The notes below the pieces were generated by a model. It saw only the letters and a list, made by a program, of their open reading frames with translations, ran no database searches and was not told the DNA's origin. From an uncultured Bacteroidales bacterium (GTDB lineage Bacteria; Bacteroidota; Bacteroidia; Bacteroidales; UBA932), in contig CAKUVA010000007.1 in the NCBI GenBank assembly GCA_934693135.1, positions 1-64,000 of the forward strand: DNA of 64,000 nucleotides. Direction: 5' to 3'. Positions 28,514-38,799 of this stretch are shown one piece after another. Position 1 is the stretch's first letter. Every line of letters begins with the position of its first letter. The translations under genes and the position numbers were made by a program.

Positions 28514-29425
28514 TCAGAATACTTTTATACGTATATATTTCTTCGGATTATTCTCAATTTTGTTAACAAGTCTGTTAATATCTTTAACAAGAGAGTCCAA
28601 GGAATCATACATTTCATCATCATTGACAAGCTTACCAATCGAGCCATCGGTCGAATTTAAGCTATCGACAAGTTTCTGCAAGGCAGTAGCAAGATCATTT
28701 ATATTAACATTACCAAGGCCGTCTGCAACATTGCAAATTCCATCCATGGCTGAATCAGCCTTAGCACTCACAGAAGCCAGACGTTCAGAAACCATCTTGA
28801 AATTCATAACAAGAGAGTCTATTTCATTAGATCTACCTGCCAATGTTCCTGCCACCGTATCCGTATGTAATAATGTAGAATTCAAATGATGTACAGCAGA
28901 TTTTACCTCGTTCTCGTCAATTCCATCAAGAACACGATCCAAAGATGCACTTGCTGCACTGAGGCTATCTATGGCATTTGACACTTTTGCAATGAGTGGT
29001 CCAATCTGATTTGTTAGAGAACTTACCATATCCGGAGCATAAGACGCCTCTAATTCAGCCTTGCCTTTTACAACCGCACTGGACTGCCCGTAATCAAGAC
29101 GAATTCCTTTTCCTCCCATAAGATCAACACTGAATATGGTCATTTTGGTATCCAATGGTATCTTGAAATCTTTCATGACAGTACATGATACATCAAACAT
29201 ATCAGTCGTAGGGTTGTACCTAACATCGGATACAGTTCCTGCCTTGAACCCCTTTACATATACAGGATTTGAAACAACCAAGCCCTCAATATTATGATAA
29301 TGCGACGTTATAATGGTCTGGCGACCGAAGATATCCTCTCCGCGCAGGTAGTTCAAGACCAGGAATCCCGTAATCAGAACAGATGCTATAAAAATACCAA
29401 TTCTTGTTTCTCTACTTAATTTCAT
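28514..29425 (-). CDS. MCE/MlaD-family protein
   Basis: 303 residues. One N-terminal membrane helix (about 9-25), then a single MCE domain (about 38-115: ITSHYHNIEGLVVSNPVYVKG, DLMGGKGI) and a long helical tail with heptad-like spacing. MCE proteins form rings that carry lipids between inner and outer membranes, normally with an MlaE permease and MlaF ATPase. Neither is in the window, so its partners are elsewhere. It is 11 bases after the amidase gene and probably on its mRNA. Confidence 0.9.
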   Translation of the reverse strand: MKLSRETRIGIFIASVLITGFLVLNYLRGEDIFGRQTIITSHYHNIEGLVVSNPVYVKGFKAGTVSDVRYNPTTDMFDVSCTVMKDFKIPLDTKMTIFSVDLMGGKGIRLDYGQSSAVVKGKAELEASYAPDMVSSLTNQIGPLIAKVSNAIDSLSAASASLDRVLDGIDENEVKSAVHHLNSTLLHTDTVAGTLAGRSNEIDSLVMNFKMVSERLASVSAKADSAMDGICNVADGLGNVNINDLATALQKLVDSLNSTDGSIGKLVNDDEMYDSLDSLVKDINRLVNKIENNPKKYIRIKVF

Positions 29426-29436
29426 TATGATTCATT

Positions 29437-30582
29437 TTATTTTAATCTTGTTACCATATTTCCATCCACCTCTACAAGAAATGCCCCAGGAAACTTTTTC
29501 TTTATTTCATTGAAAGATTGCTCGCTTTCCTCACGAGTATCCGATATACCTATAATATATTTATATAAATTGCCATTTCTAAGCTTAAGCACAGAATAAC
29601 CTTTGAAAAAAGAATCCGCTGAATTCATATCCTTGGCTGATGCTAAAACTTGAACCCCATAACTATGGCTTGCTGGAACAGCTTTTGACGACGAAGCATT
29701 AACACTACTATCATATCTCTTCTTGAATACTGCAAAAGCATTGAAAATATCCTTGGCAATCGCATCTCTTCCCTCTTCTGAACGTAAGACAGCTAAATCT
29801 GTCGAGTTTGACATAAATCCAACTTCTATCAGAGCAGCTGGCATAGCAGTCTTCCAAAGCACATAGAATGGATCCTGCCAAATTCCACGGCTATTACGCA
29901 TTGGGCCGGGAGACATTGCATGCTCAACATCCTCGGCAAACAGAAGACTCTGCTCCAAATGTGCATTCTGCATCAAATTAAAAAAAATGAAAGACTCCGG
30001 ATCAGATGGATTAAAACCTTGATATTTAGTAGAATAGTCATCTTCCAGCATAATCACAGAGTTTTCTCTCTTGCACACATCCATATTATACGCAAAAAGA
30101 TCTCGATTTTTGTTTGAAGACTGTCCAAGAACGTGGATTGAATAGCCATTAGCTGCTGTCGATGCTGCCATGTTCACATGTATGGATATAAACAAGTCAG
30201 CATTATTTTTATTGGCTATTTCGGCTCTTCCGGCAAGAGGGATAAACACATCAGTGCTACGTGTCATAATAACTTTCACATCAGGATATTGTGATTTTAT
30301 CTTGGAAGACAATTTTGCTGCTATATCAAGAGCAATCTTGCTTTCATGTGTTTTCTTATCCTTACTGACGCATCCGGGATCATTTCCTCCATGCCCAGGA
30401 TCAATGCAAACTGTCTTAAGGCCAAACTTTCCATTACCTGCCGCCACAGCGACCTCCGAAGTAGTTCCAATAAACCATGTCAATGCTGCAGCAATGACAA
30501 TGTTGATAATATGAGTTTGCGTATGTTTCAAAATGGCGTTATATTTGTATTTTGCAAAAATACGAAATTTTGCTGTAAACAC
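29437..30582 (-). CDS. N-acetylmuramoyl-L-alanine amidase with C-terminal SPOR-like part
   Basis: Zinc amidase (Amidase_3) that cuts the bond between MurNAc and the stem peptide, for cell separation. Up to 381 residues. A hydrophobic signal helix (NIVIAAALTWFIG) leads to the catalytic domain with IDPGHGGNDPG, a Glu-bearing ESKIALDIA helix, ISIHVN and AALIEVGFMSN. The last 80 residues (VQVLASAKDMN and on) resemble a SPOR repeat for septal glycan. The ATG at 30582 lies upstream of a perfect -7 box (30562-30555), so the real start may be the TTG at 30531, which keeps the whole signal peptide. Confidence 0.92.
   Translation of the reverse strand: MFTAKFRIFAKYKYNAILKHTQTHIINIVIAAALTWFIGTTSEVAVAAGNGKFGLKTVCIDPGHGGNDPGCVSKDKKTHESKIALDIAAKLSSKIKSQYPDVKVIMTRSTDVFIPLAGRAEIANKNNADLFISIHVNMAASTAANGYSIHVLGQSSNKNRDLFAYNMDVCKRENSVIMLEDDYSTKYQGFNPSDPESFIFFNLMQNAHLEQSLLFAEDVEHAMSPGPMRNSRGIWQDPFYVLWKTAMPAALIEVGFMSNSTDLAVLRSEEGRDAIAKDIFNAFAVFKKRYDSSVNASSSKAVPASHSYGVQVLASAKDMNSADSFFKGYSVLKLRNGNLYKYIIGISDTREESEQSFNEIKKKFPGAFLVEVDGNMVTRLK
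30516..30547 (+). promoter_or_regulatory. Promoter of lptD
   Basis: TTTG (30516-30519), 20 bases, then TATATTTG (30540-30547): a full consensus match. It overlaps the 5' end of the divergent amidase gene, whose own -7 box TATTTTTG is at 30562-30555 on the minus strand. Confidence 0.7.
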
Positions 30583-30600
30583 AGAAGCAGTTTTAATTTA

Positions 30601-30627
30601 TTCTGACAATTGACACGTTCTGACAAT
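30601..30627 (+). repeat. 10-bp direct repeat around the lptD start codon
   Basis: TTCTGACAAT occurs at 30601-30610 and again at 30618-30627, 17 bases apart; the TTG start codon of lptD begins on the last base of the first copy. Confidence 0.5.
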
Positions 30628-33384
30628 AGACGCAGACATCTTTACGAGAGAGGGGGGCTAGCAGCTGTCCTGCTCGCGTTATTTATATCCTTATCTTGGC
30701 CCGGAATCTCGCAAGATGGTCGCAAACAACGACGCCCTCCAAAGACAACTTTCAGCCAGGCAGTGGCGTATAATAAAGATAGTATTCCACCGATGACGGA
30801 CTCATTGAAAGCCGTCATGGATTCTATACATGTAGCAGATTCACTCTTCAAAATTGATTCTGCCGCTCTTCAACAGAGAAGTTCATTGAAACGACCAGCA
30901 TTCTCCACAGCCAAAGATTCTGTCATTGAAGTATTCTCCAATGGCCAGAGGAAAATTTACTACTATGGCGACGTCACAGTGAAGTATGACAACATGGAAC
31001 TTTCTGCAGACTATATGGAATATGATCTCAATACGGGGACAGTCTATGCGAAAGGAACATTGGACACGCTAACAGGAGAATGGAAGGGGCAACCTGTAAT
31101 GAAAGAGGGCAATTCATCTTATTCGATGGAAGAAGTCCGATATAATTTCAATACACAGAAAGCAAGAATCACAAACATGATAACCCAGCAGGAGGATGGT
31201 CTCCTGCATGGAAAAAACATCAAGATGCTTCCAGATCGTTCCATCAACATCACAAAAGGACAATATACGGTCTGTGATTTGGAACATCCGCACTATTATT
31301 TGCACTTGACGGCAGCAAAAGTCATAACCAAACCGTCCCAAAAGACAGTATTTGGACCTGCATACCCAGTCATTGAAGATGTTCCTCTGCCAATAGGTCT
31401 TCCTTTCGGATTCATTCCTAAAAGACCGGACAGAGCTACCGGCCTACTTATGCCTACATTCGGTGAAGAAAACTCCCGCGGTTTTTACCTAAGAGATCTC
31501 GGAATGTATTTTGTTTTCGGACAGTATCTCGATTTATCCGTGACAGGAGACATATATACATTAGGATCTTGGGCACTCGATGTAAACTCTCGATACAAGG
31601 TTAACTACAAGTGTAATGGTAATTTCTCATTGAACATTTCCAACGACCAAACTGGAGAGAAAGGAAGTACAGACTTCTTCCAAACAAGAAACTTCGGACT
31701 CAAATGGTCTCATTCACAGGATTCAAAGGCTCATCCAGGAACGACATTCAGTGCTTCGGTAAACTTTTCGAGTCCGTCAAATAGCAAATATAACTCGCGT
31801 TCAGTTTCCGATGCTTTACAGAACCAGGCATCATCTTCCATATCTTATTCGAAGAATTGGAATGGAAAATTCAATTTATCTATAAATGCATTGCATAGCC
31901 AGAACTCCAGAGATAGTTCATACGCATTCACTCTTCCTAATGTAACTTTCTCCATATCAAGATTTTATCCATTCAAGCAAAAAAACCGTGCAGGCAAGGA
32001 AAAGTTCTATGAAAAATTTTCCCTCGGTTACAGCACAACTCTGCAGAATAAGATAAACTTCAAGTCATCTGAATTTATGAAAGACGGATTCTTGGATAAA
32101 TTTCAGAATGGAATGACGCATAGTTTTCAAATAGGACTTCCGAATTTCACGTTAGCTAAATACTTGAACTTTACGCCGAGCGTCAGTTATGGACAAAACT
32201 GGTTCTTCCGCAAGACGGACTATGAGTACAATCCAGAAACCGATCGCGTAGAATCTCACGATGCCGGACAGTTCAGCACATTTGGATTGAGCCACACATA
32301 TTCAGGAAGCCTTGCGATGAGTACACGAATTTATGGAACATTCTATTTCGGAAAGGCTCATAAAATACAGGCTATCAGACATGTAGTTTCTCCATCAATG
32401 TCATTCTCATTTAGCCCTGAGAAAGGCACACATTTCAATGGTTACAGGACATTGACATATACAGACAAGAATGGAGAACTTAAAAATTATGACTATAATA
32501 TATATAGTGGGCAACTTTATTCTCCTCCTGGAAAAGGCAAATCAGCCACGATGAGTCTCTCCATTGGAAATAATGTAGAAGCCAAGGTTCGTGACCTCAG
32601 GGACACTACTGGTGCCGGTGTAAAAAAAGTGAAAATTATAGATCAGCTGAATTTAAGTACTGGATATAATTTCCTTGCAGATTCATTGAATCTTAATAAT
32701 ATAGGCATAACTATGTCTACCTCTGTATTCGAAAAAATCGGAATCAGCGCAAATGCCAATTTCGATCCATATGCAATAGATGAAAGAGGTCGAAAAATCA
32801 ACAAATTCAATGTCCAAACTCTGGGTTGGAGCAAACCTCTACGACTTACCAATGCCAGTGCATCATTGTCATATTCCCTTTCTGGAAAAGGTGAGTTCAA
32901 AGGCAATGATGGTTCAAAAGATGCAGAAGGTGGACAACAAAATGCAGCAGAATACTACAGAAGAATATATTATCATCCTATAACTGGTGAATATATACCT
33001 GGCGGATGGTTATATTATACAAATCCTAATGTCCCCTGGTCATTAAATTTTAACTACTCGTTTTCTTACAACAAATCGTACCAATACACAAACGGGCAGC
33101 TCATAACAAACAATAGATTCACACAGACACTCGGAATACAGGGAAATATAAAATTGACTCCCAAAATGAATCTGAACGCGACCACAGGCTTTGACCTCAT
33201 GGCCATGAAAATGACAACAACGCAAATCAGTGCGACATACGATCTGCATTGCTTCAACATATCCGTATCATGGATTCCGACTGGAACTTGGCAGTCATGG
33301 AGCTTCAGAATAGCAGCAAATGCTGCTGCACTTTCAGATCTTCTCAAGTTCAAGAAGACCACAAGTTACTGGGATCGCAGATAA
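30610..33384 (+). CDS. lptD: LPS-assembly protein LptD, Bacteroidota type
   Basis: Outer-membrane barrel that, with LptE, places lipopolysaccharide in the outer leaflet. 924 residues. A basic start and a hydrophobic stretch (GGLAAVLLALFISLSWP) form the signal peptide. An OstA/LptA-like jellyroll region follows (about 110-230: IYYYGDVTVKYDNMELSADY), then a large barrel of alternating strands with many aromatic residues. The only start that keeps the signal peptide is TTG at 30610, since a TGA is in frame just upstream at 30604. Related to lpxB in function. A plus-strand promoter is at 30516-30547. Confidence 0.9.
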   Translation: MTRSDNRRRHLYERGGLAAVLLALFISLSWPGISQDGRKQRRPPKTTFSQAVAYNKDSIPPMTDSLKAVMDSIHVADSLFKIDSAALQQRSSLKRPAFSTAKDSVIEVFSNGQRKIYYYGDVTVKYDNMELSADYMEYDLNTGTVYAKGTLDTLTGEWKGQPVMKEGNSSYSMEEVRYNFNTQKARITNMITQQEDGLLHGKNIKMLPDRSINITKGQYTVCDLEHPHYYLHLTAAKVITKPSQKTVFGPAYPVIEDVPLPIGLPFGFIPKRPDRATGLLMPTFGEENSRGFYLRDLGMYFVFGQYLDLSVTGDIYTLGSWALDVNSRYKVNYKCNGNFSLNISNDQTGEKGSTDFFQTRNFGLKWSHSQDSKAHPGTTFSASVNFSSPSNSKYNSRSVSDALQNQASSSISYSKNWNGKFNLSINALHSQNSRDSSYAFTLPNVTFSISRFYPFKQKNRAGKEKFYEKFSLGYSTTLQNKINFKSSEFMKDGFLDKFQNGMTHSFQIGLPNFTLAKYLNFTPSVSYGQNWFFRKTDYEYNPETDRVESHDAGQFSTFGLSHTYSGSLAMSTRIYGTFYFGKAHKIQAIRHVVSPSMSFSFSPEKGTHFNGYRTLTYTDKNGELKNYDYNIYSGQLYSPPGKGKSATMSLSIGNNVEAKVRDLRDTTGAGVKKVKIIDQLNLSTGYNFLADSLNLNNIGITMSTSVFEKIGISANANFDPYAIDERGRKINKFNVQTLGWSKPLRLTNASASLSYSLSGKGEFKGNDGSKDAEGGQQNAAEYYRRIYYHPITGEYIPGGWLYYTNPNVPWSLNFNYSFSYNKSYQYTNGQLITNNRFTQTLGIQGNIKLTPKMNLNATTGFDLMAMKMTTTQISATYDLHCFNISVSWIPTGTWQSWSFRIAANAAALSDLLKFKKTTSYWDRR

Positions 33385-33410
33385 ATACATTTTTTTGATT
33401 CAAAGACCTA

Positions 33411-33440
33411 TTGTTTTTTAAGTATTTCTGTGTATATTTG
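33411..33440 (+). promoter_or_regulatory. Promoter of rho
   Basis: TTG (33411-33413), 19 bases, then TATATTTG (33433-33440). The start of transcription would be near 33447, leaving a leader of about 125 bases. Confidence 0.7.
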
Positions 33441-33453
33441 CATCATTCGACAC

Positions 33454-33552
33454 GGAAATGGGACTTTTCTGCCATTTCCTAAAAATTGTCAAAATTTTTC
33501 AGACGATTTCGAACACAATCAGAAACTAGTATCATTGTACTTATACAAGTAC
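33454..33552 (+). promoter_or_regulatory. Two hairpins in the rho leader
   Basis: GGAAATGG (33454-33461) pairs perfectly with CCATTTCC (33472-33479) and is followed by TAAAAATTG. A second hairpin GTACTT-ATAC-AAGTAC is at 33537-33552, 20 bases before the start codon. Such leaders often serve Rho autoregulation, but that is inference here. Confidence 0.5.
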
Positions 33553-33572
33553 TTAAACCATTTGTCATATAT

Positions 33573-35426
33573 ATGCCACACACTCTCAAAGAGCTGACAA
33601 TGATGTCAGAAGAGCAGATTAGAGCTCTTGGCACTGAGTTGAATATAAAGAAGGCCAAAGAACTTGACCTAATGGATCTCAGCTATGCCATTCTGGACGA
33701 GGAAGCTAAAATTGCGTCTAAAATTCCTGACCCAGAGCCACCGAAACGAAAAAGAGGGCGGCCACGCAAATCTGAAACTACAGAAACTACTGCAATAAAG
33801 AAAGCTGTACAAGAAGAAGGTAGCAAAGATAAGGTTAAGCAAGCAAAAACTGCAAGCAATCCGCAGAAGCCACAGGCAAAACCAACAAATAAGCAGCAAC
33901 CTGCCGAAGCTGAGAACAAAGATATAACATCAAATCAGGACCATCCAAAGAAACGTGGTCGCAAATCCAAGGCAGAATTGGCAAGAATTGCGGCAGAACA
34001 ACAGGCTTTGAAGGATACGCAGGCAAAACCAGAAAATATGGCTAAAACTGAGGCTAAAAAAGAAATGCCTGTTGAGAGCAAGAAGCCACAACCAGTTCAG
34101 CCAGTTATCCAACAGCCTAAAGACGAAGTTCCTTATGCTGACAGAAGAACGATTGTTCTTCCACCGCTTCCTCCGAAAGTAAAGAAATTCAACAATAATC
34201 AGAATCAGCCTGTCCAAGAGAAAAGGCAACAAGATTTCCAACAAAGACCGACACCGAAGCAAAAGATTGAGTTCGAAGGCACAGTTCGCGCTACAGGTGT
34301 ATTGGAAATAATGCCTGACGGATACGGATTTCTAAGATCTTCCGATTATAATTATCTGAATTCTCCTGATGATATATATGTATCTCAGAATCAGATAAAA
34401 AACAATGCCTTAAAAAACGGCGATACTGTTACAGGCGAGATTCGCCCACCAAAGGAAGGAGACAAGTACTTCCCTCTCGTAAAGATTGACTTCATCAATG
34501 GACGCAGCCCTGAATTCATAAGAGACAGAGTTCCATTTGATTTTCTTACACCACTCTTCCCTGATGAGAAATTCAATCTTTTAGGTCATGGTCATGAGCA
34601 TGATCTTTCATGCAGAATTGTTGACATGTTCACACCTATTGGAAAAGGACAGCGCGGACTTATCGTTGCTCAACCAAAAACTGGTAAGACAGTGCTTCTG
34701 AAATCCATTGCCAATGCAATCGCGGATAATCATCCTGAAGTTTACGAGATTGTACTTCTCATAGATGAACGTCCGGAAGAGGTCACAGACATGAGTAGAA
34801 GCGTAAAAGCGGAAGTCGTTGCATCTACATTCGATGAGCCTGCTGAAAGACATGTAAAAGTGGCCAATATGGTACTTGAAAAAGCCCGCAGACTTGTAGA
34901 GTGTGGCCATGATGTAGTAATTCTCCTTGACTCAATAACACGTCTTGCACGCGCCTATAATACAGTGCAGCCAGCTTCTGGAAAAGTACTTACAGGAGGC
35001 GTAGATGCCAATGCTCTACAGAGACCTAAGAGATTCTTCGGTGCTGCCCGTAATATTGAAGGTGGCGGTTCTCTCACAATTTTGGCAACAGCATTGACAG
35101 ATACTGGATCCAAGATGGACGATGTGATTTTCGAGGAATTCAAAGGAACGGGTAACATGGAACTACAGTTGGACAGAACTCTTGCAAACAGGAGGATTTT
35201 CCCAGCAGTGAACGTAGTCCTTTCAAGCACCAGACGCGACGATCTTCTGTATACCCCTGAACAGGCACAGAGAATTTGGATTATGCGAAAGCTTCTTGCT
35301 GAGATGAACCCAACTGAAGCTATGAACTTCATGTTGCAAGTTATGGATCAGTATCAGACAAATGAAGAACTTTTGGATAACATGAATAAGGTTTCTCCGA
35401 AAGACGCAAAGAACTACGATTATTAG
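33573..35426 (+). CDS. rho: Transcription termination factor Rho with long disordered insertion
   Basis: Hexameric RNA helicase that ends transcription. 617 residues from the ATG at 33573; an upstream ATG (33486) lies in the leader and adds a non-conserved 29 residues. Order: N-terminal helical domain (1-48), a long Lys/Gln/Pro/Ala-rich insertion (about 52-231), the RNA-binding cold-shock-like domain (about 234-300), then the ATPase with Walker A QPKTGKT and Walker [17 protein letters not shown]. The insertion has two basic GR-centred motifs resembling AT-hooks, [10 protein letters not shown] (58-67) and KKRGRKSK (126-133). In Bacteroides thetaiotaomicron the matching region is reported to drive phase separation. 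A bidirectional terminator follows. Confidence 0.97.
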   Translation: MPHTLKELTMMSEEQIRALGTELNIKKAKELDLMDLSYAILDEEAKIASKIPDPEPPKRKRGRPRKSETTETTAIKKAVQEEGSKDKVKQAKTASNPQKPQAKPTNKQQPAEAENKDITSNQDHPKKRGRKSKAELARIAAEQQALKDTQAKPENMAKTEAKKEMPVESKKPQPVQPVIQQPKDEVPYADRRTIVLPPLPPKVKKFNNNQNQPVQEKRQQDFQQRPTPKQKIEFEGTVRATGVLEIMPDGYGFLRSSDYNYLNSPDDIYVSQNQIKNNALKNGDTVTGEIRPPKEGDKYFPLVKIDFINGRSPEFIRDRVPFDFLTPLFPDEKFNLLGHGHEHDLSCRIVDMFTPIGKGQRGLIVAQPKTGKTVLLKSIANAIADNHPEVYEIVLLIDERPEEVTDMSRSVKAEVVASTFDEPAERHVKVANMVLEKARRLVECGHDVVILLDSITRLARAYNTVQPASGKVLTGGVDANALQRPKRFFGAARNIEGGGSLTILATALTDTGSKMDDVIFEEFKGTGNMELQLDRTLANRRIFPAVNVVLSSTRRDDLLYTPEQAQRIWIMRKLLAEMNPTEAMNFMLQVMDQYQTNEELLDNMNKVSPKDAKNYDY

Positions 35427-35468
35427 AAATTCATTAAAATTTAAAAAGTCACTTACTTAAAATAATAG

Positions 35469-35498
35469 AAAAAGCCTCAGAATAATCTGAGGCTTTTT
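35469..35498. terminator. Bidirectional rho-independent terminator between rho and carB
   Basis: AAAAAGCCTCAG (35469-35480) and CTGAGGCTTTTT (35487-35498) form a perfect 12-bp stem with a 6-base loop and a T-run on each strand, between two convergent genes. Confidence 0.92.
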
Positions 35499-35544
35499 CT
35501 ATATCTCAAATCTCCACTAAAAGACAGTAGTGGAAACTGGAAAA

Positions 35545-38500
35545 CTAATATTCATCCCAAGATTTTATCTTTATTGCATCCATAGGCATTGAACAGAATG
35601 CACGAATGAATGCTGTAGCCAAACGGGCATTTGTGAACAACGGAATATTACAATCTATCGCATTACGACGAATATGATATCCATTGGAAAGTTCAAGCTC
35701 GCTGAAGTTCTTCGGTATGTTTATCACCATGTCCACTTCCTTGTTGCGAATCATGTCAAGCGCAGAAGGGAAAAGTTCATTTAGAGAAGGATTCTCTGCC
35801 TCTGATGGCCAAAGCACACGTTTACAAGGAATACTATTCTCGATAAAATATTTGTATGTTCCACCAGTTGCATAGAGCTCGTAGCCATGATCTGCCAACA
35901 ATTTGCAAGCAGTAAGCATATCAGCCTTCTGAAGAGGATCACCTGTAGAAAGAAGGATACGTTTTTCCGGAATAGTATTACCTACAGAAAGAATGGATTT
36001 GAGAAGTGCTTCATCAAGATCATCTCCTATACATCCTACCTCTCCAGTAGACGACATATCCACACCAAGCATAGGGTCAGCTTCTTCAAGACGCGCAAAA
36101 GAGAACTGGGATGACTTAACTCCGACATAATCGAGATCGAAAGCACTCTTCTGCGGTGCAGCAGGATGTTTTCCGAGCATAACTTTAGTAGCAAGTTCTA
36201 TAAAATTGATTTTAAGAACTTTAGAAACAAACGGAAAACTTCTTGATGCACGAAGATTACATTCTATAACCTTTATTTTATTTTCTTTTGCAAGGAACTG
36301 AATATTGAATGGTCCTGAAATCTGAAGAGCACCGGCTATCTTACGGGCAATTTTCTTAATTCTACGTACGGTCTCCACATAAAGTTTCTGTGGAGGGAAT
36401 TGTATAGTCGCATCTCCAGAATGAACTCCGGCATATTCAATGTGCTCCGAAATAGCATATGCAAGAATTTCTCCCTCATCCGCAACAGCATCAAACTCTA
36501 TTTCCTTACAACGATCCATGAATTTACTTATCACGACTGGATGCTCCTGAGACACTTCTGACGCAAGAGATAAGAAATGTCTAAGCTGTTCCTCATCATA
36601 ACATACATTCATGGCAGCACCTGAAAGCACATAAGAAGGGCGGACAAGGACTGGAAATCCAACTTTTGAGATAAATTTATCCACATCATCCATTGTAGTA
36701 AGCTCGCTCCATTCCGGCTGATCCACACCAAGAGCATCCACAATGCTTGAGAATTTGTTTCTATCTTCCGCCTTGTCTATATCTTTAGCTTTCGTTCCAA
36801 GTATAGGCACACCTGATTTATCAAGTCTGAGGGCAAGATTATTAGGAATCTGACCACCTACTGAGACAACAACGCCATGAGGTGTCTCAAGCTCAATTAT
36901 GTCCATAACTCTCTCGAAAGTAAGTTCATCGAAATAGAGTCTATCGCACATATCATAATCAGTAGAAACTGTCTCCGGATTATAATTGATAAGAACACCA
37001 CGATAACCTTCCTTTCGGATAGTCTCAATGCAATTTACTGAACACCAGTCAAATTCGACGGAACTTCCGATACGGTATGCTCCAGAACCAAGCACAACAA
37101 CAGACTTGTGGTCATTCTCAAACTTGACGTCATTGAACTTACCGTTATATGTCAGATACAGATAATTGGTAGCTGCCGGGAATTCTGCAGCAAGCGTATC
37201 TATCTGCTTGACAACAGGGACAATTCCATGGGCTTTTCTAAAGGCACGTACAGCATCTTGATTCGCCTTAAGGTCACCTTTATCCTTGAGTACAGCACGC
37301 TGAATTTGGAAATCAGAAAAGCCCTGACATTTTGCTTGCCTAAGGAGATCTATCGGCATTGACTCAAGAGAATCATAGGAGCTCATTTCATTGTATGTTG
37401 AGACAATATTCTCGAGTTTATCGAGGAACCACTTGTCAATCTTCGTAAGATCGTGAATCTGATCGACAGTGTACCCTGCACGCATAGCCTTTGATATTAC
37501 GAAAATACGTCTATCCGTAGGATCCTTCAGCGCCTCGTCAACATTGTTTACTTTCAGTTCTTTATTTCCAACAAATCCGTGTGCCCCCTGGCCAATCATG
37601 CGGAGACCTTTCTGAATAGCCTCCTCAAACGAACGTCCAACAGCCATGACTTCTCCAACACTCTTCATGCTTGAGCCAATCTTCCTTGAAACACCATGGA
37701 ATTTCGAAAGGTCCCAACGAGGAATTTTGCAGACAATATAGTCCAATGCTGGTTCGAAGAATGCAGGAGTAGTCTTAGTCACTGAATTCTTCAGATCAAA
37801 AAGACCATATCCAAGACCGAGCTTGGCAGCCACGAAAGCAAGAGGATAACCTGTAGCCTTGGATGCCAATGCTGATGAACGGGAAAGACGAGCATTTACC
37901 TCAATCACCCTATAATCCATAGCATTAGGATCATAAGCATACTGAACATTACACTCACCCACTATGCCTATATGACGAACAATTCGTATTGAAAGTTCGC
38001 GAAGGAAATAATAGTCCTTGTTTGACAAAGTCTGTGATGGAGCAACAACGATACTCTCTCCAGTATGTATACCGAGAGGGTCAAAGTTTTCCATGTTGCA
38101 GACAGTAATGCAATTATCATATTTATCACGAACTACTTCATACTCGATTTCCTTCCAACCCTTAAGCGATTTTTCTACAAGTACCTGAGGGGAAAATGAG
38201 AATGCTTTGTTACAAAGCTCAACAAGTTGCTCTTCATTATCGCAGAAACCGGAACCAAGACCTCCGAGGGCATACGCAGCACGAACAATAAGTGGATATC
38301 CGAGTTCTGCCGCAGCCTTCTTAGCTTCTTCCATATTCTCCGCAGGATGAGATTTTATAGTCTTGACATTGATTTCATCCAGCTTTTTCACAAAGAGCTC
38401 ACGGTCTTCCGTATCCATGATGGCTTGAACAGGTGTTCCAAGCACTTGAACATCATATTTTTCCAATACTTTCTTCTCAAAAAGCTCCACGCCGCAATTC

Positions 38501-38784
38501 AATGCCGTTTGGCCACCGAAAGAGAGAAGTATACCCTGAGGACGCTCCTTTTCAATTACTTTTTCTACGAAGAATGGAGTTACAGGCAAAAAGTATATTT
38601 TGTCCGCTACACCTTCGGAAGTCTGGACAGTAGCGATATTAGGGTTAATCAGCACTGTTTCTATCCCTTCCTCACGCAATGCTTTGAGTGCTTGCGAGCC
38701 TGAATAATCAAATTCTCCTGCCTGTCCGATTTTCAATGCCCCGGAGCCAAGGATAAGGACTTTTCTTATATTTGGATTTTTCAT
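35545..38784 (-). CDS. carB: Carbamoyl-phosphate synthase, large subunit
   Basis: Uses bicarbonate, ammonia from CarA and two ATP to make carbamoyl phosphate for arginine and pyrimidines. 1079 residues, full length: two ATP-grasp halves (each with a start such as KVLILGSGALKIGQAGEFDYSG and VVLGSGAYRIGSSVEFDWCS), then the C-terminal MGS-like regulatory domain (about 945-1079), where UMP and ornithine act in other bacteria. Starts 15 bases after carA; the pair forms one transcript. Confidence 0.98.
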   Translation of the reverse strand: MKNPNIRKVLILGSGALKIGQAGEFDYSGSQALKALREEGIETVLINPNIATVQTSEGVADKIYFLPVTPFFVEKVIEKERPQGILLSFGGQTALNCGVELFEKKVLEKYDVQVLGTPVQAIMDTEDRELFVKKLDEINVKTIKSHPAENMEEAKKAAAELGYPLIVRAAYALGGLGSGFCDNEEQLVELCNKAFSFSPQVLVEKSLKGWKEIEYEVVRDKYDNCITVCNMENFDPLGIHTGESIVVAPSQTLSNKDYYFLRELSIRIVRHIGIVGECNVQYAYDPNAMDYRVIEVNARLSRSSALASKATGYPLAFVAAKLGLGYGLFDLKNSVTKTTPAFFEPALDYIVCKIPRWDLSKFHGVSRKIGSSMKSVGEVMAVGRSFEEAIQKGLRMIGQGAHGFVGNKELKVNNVDEALKDPTDRRIFVISKAMRAGYTVDQIHDLTKIDKWFLDKLENIVSTYNEMSSYDSLESMPIDLLRQAKCQGFSDFQIQRAVLKDKGDLKANQDAVRAFRKAHGIVPVVKQIDTLAAEFPAATNYLYLTYNGKFNDVKFENDHKSVVVLGSGAYRIGSSVEFDWCSVNCIETIRKEGYRGVLINYNPETVSTDYDMCDRLYFDELTFERVMDIIELETPHGVVVSVGGQIPNNLALRLDKSGVPILGTKAKDIDKAEDRNKFSSIVDALGVDQPEWSELTTMDDVDKFISKVGFPVLVRPSYVLSGAAMNVCYDEEQLRHFLSLASEVSQEHPVVISKFMDRCKEIEFDAVADEGEILAYAISEHIEYAGVHSGDATIQFPPQKLYVETVRRIKKIARKIAGALQISGPFNIQFLAKENKIKVIECNLRASRSFPFVSKVLKINFIELATKVMLGKHPAAPQKSAFDLDYVGVKSSQFSFARLEEADPMLGVDMSSTGEVGCIGDDLDEALLKSILSVGNTIPEKRILLSTGDPLQKADMLTACKLLADHGYELYATGGTYKYFIENSIPCKRVLWPSEAENPSLNELFPSALDMIRNKEVDMVINIPKNFSELELSNGYHIRRNAIDCNIPLFTNARLATAFIRAFCSMPMDAIKIKSWDEY

Positions 38785-38799
38785 TTCTAAGATGAGGAT

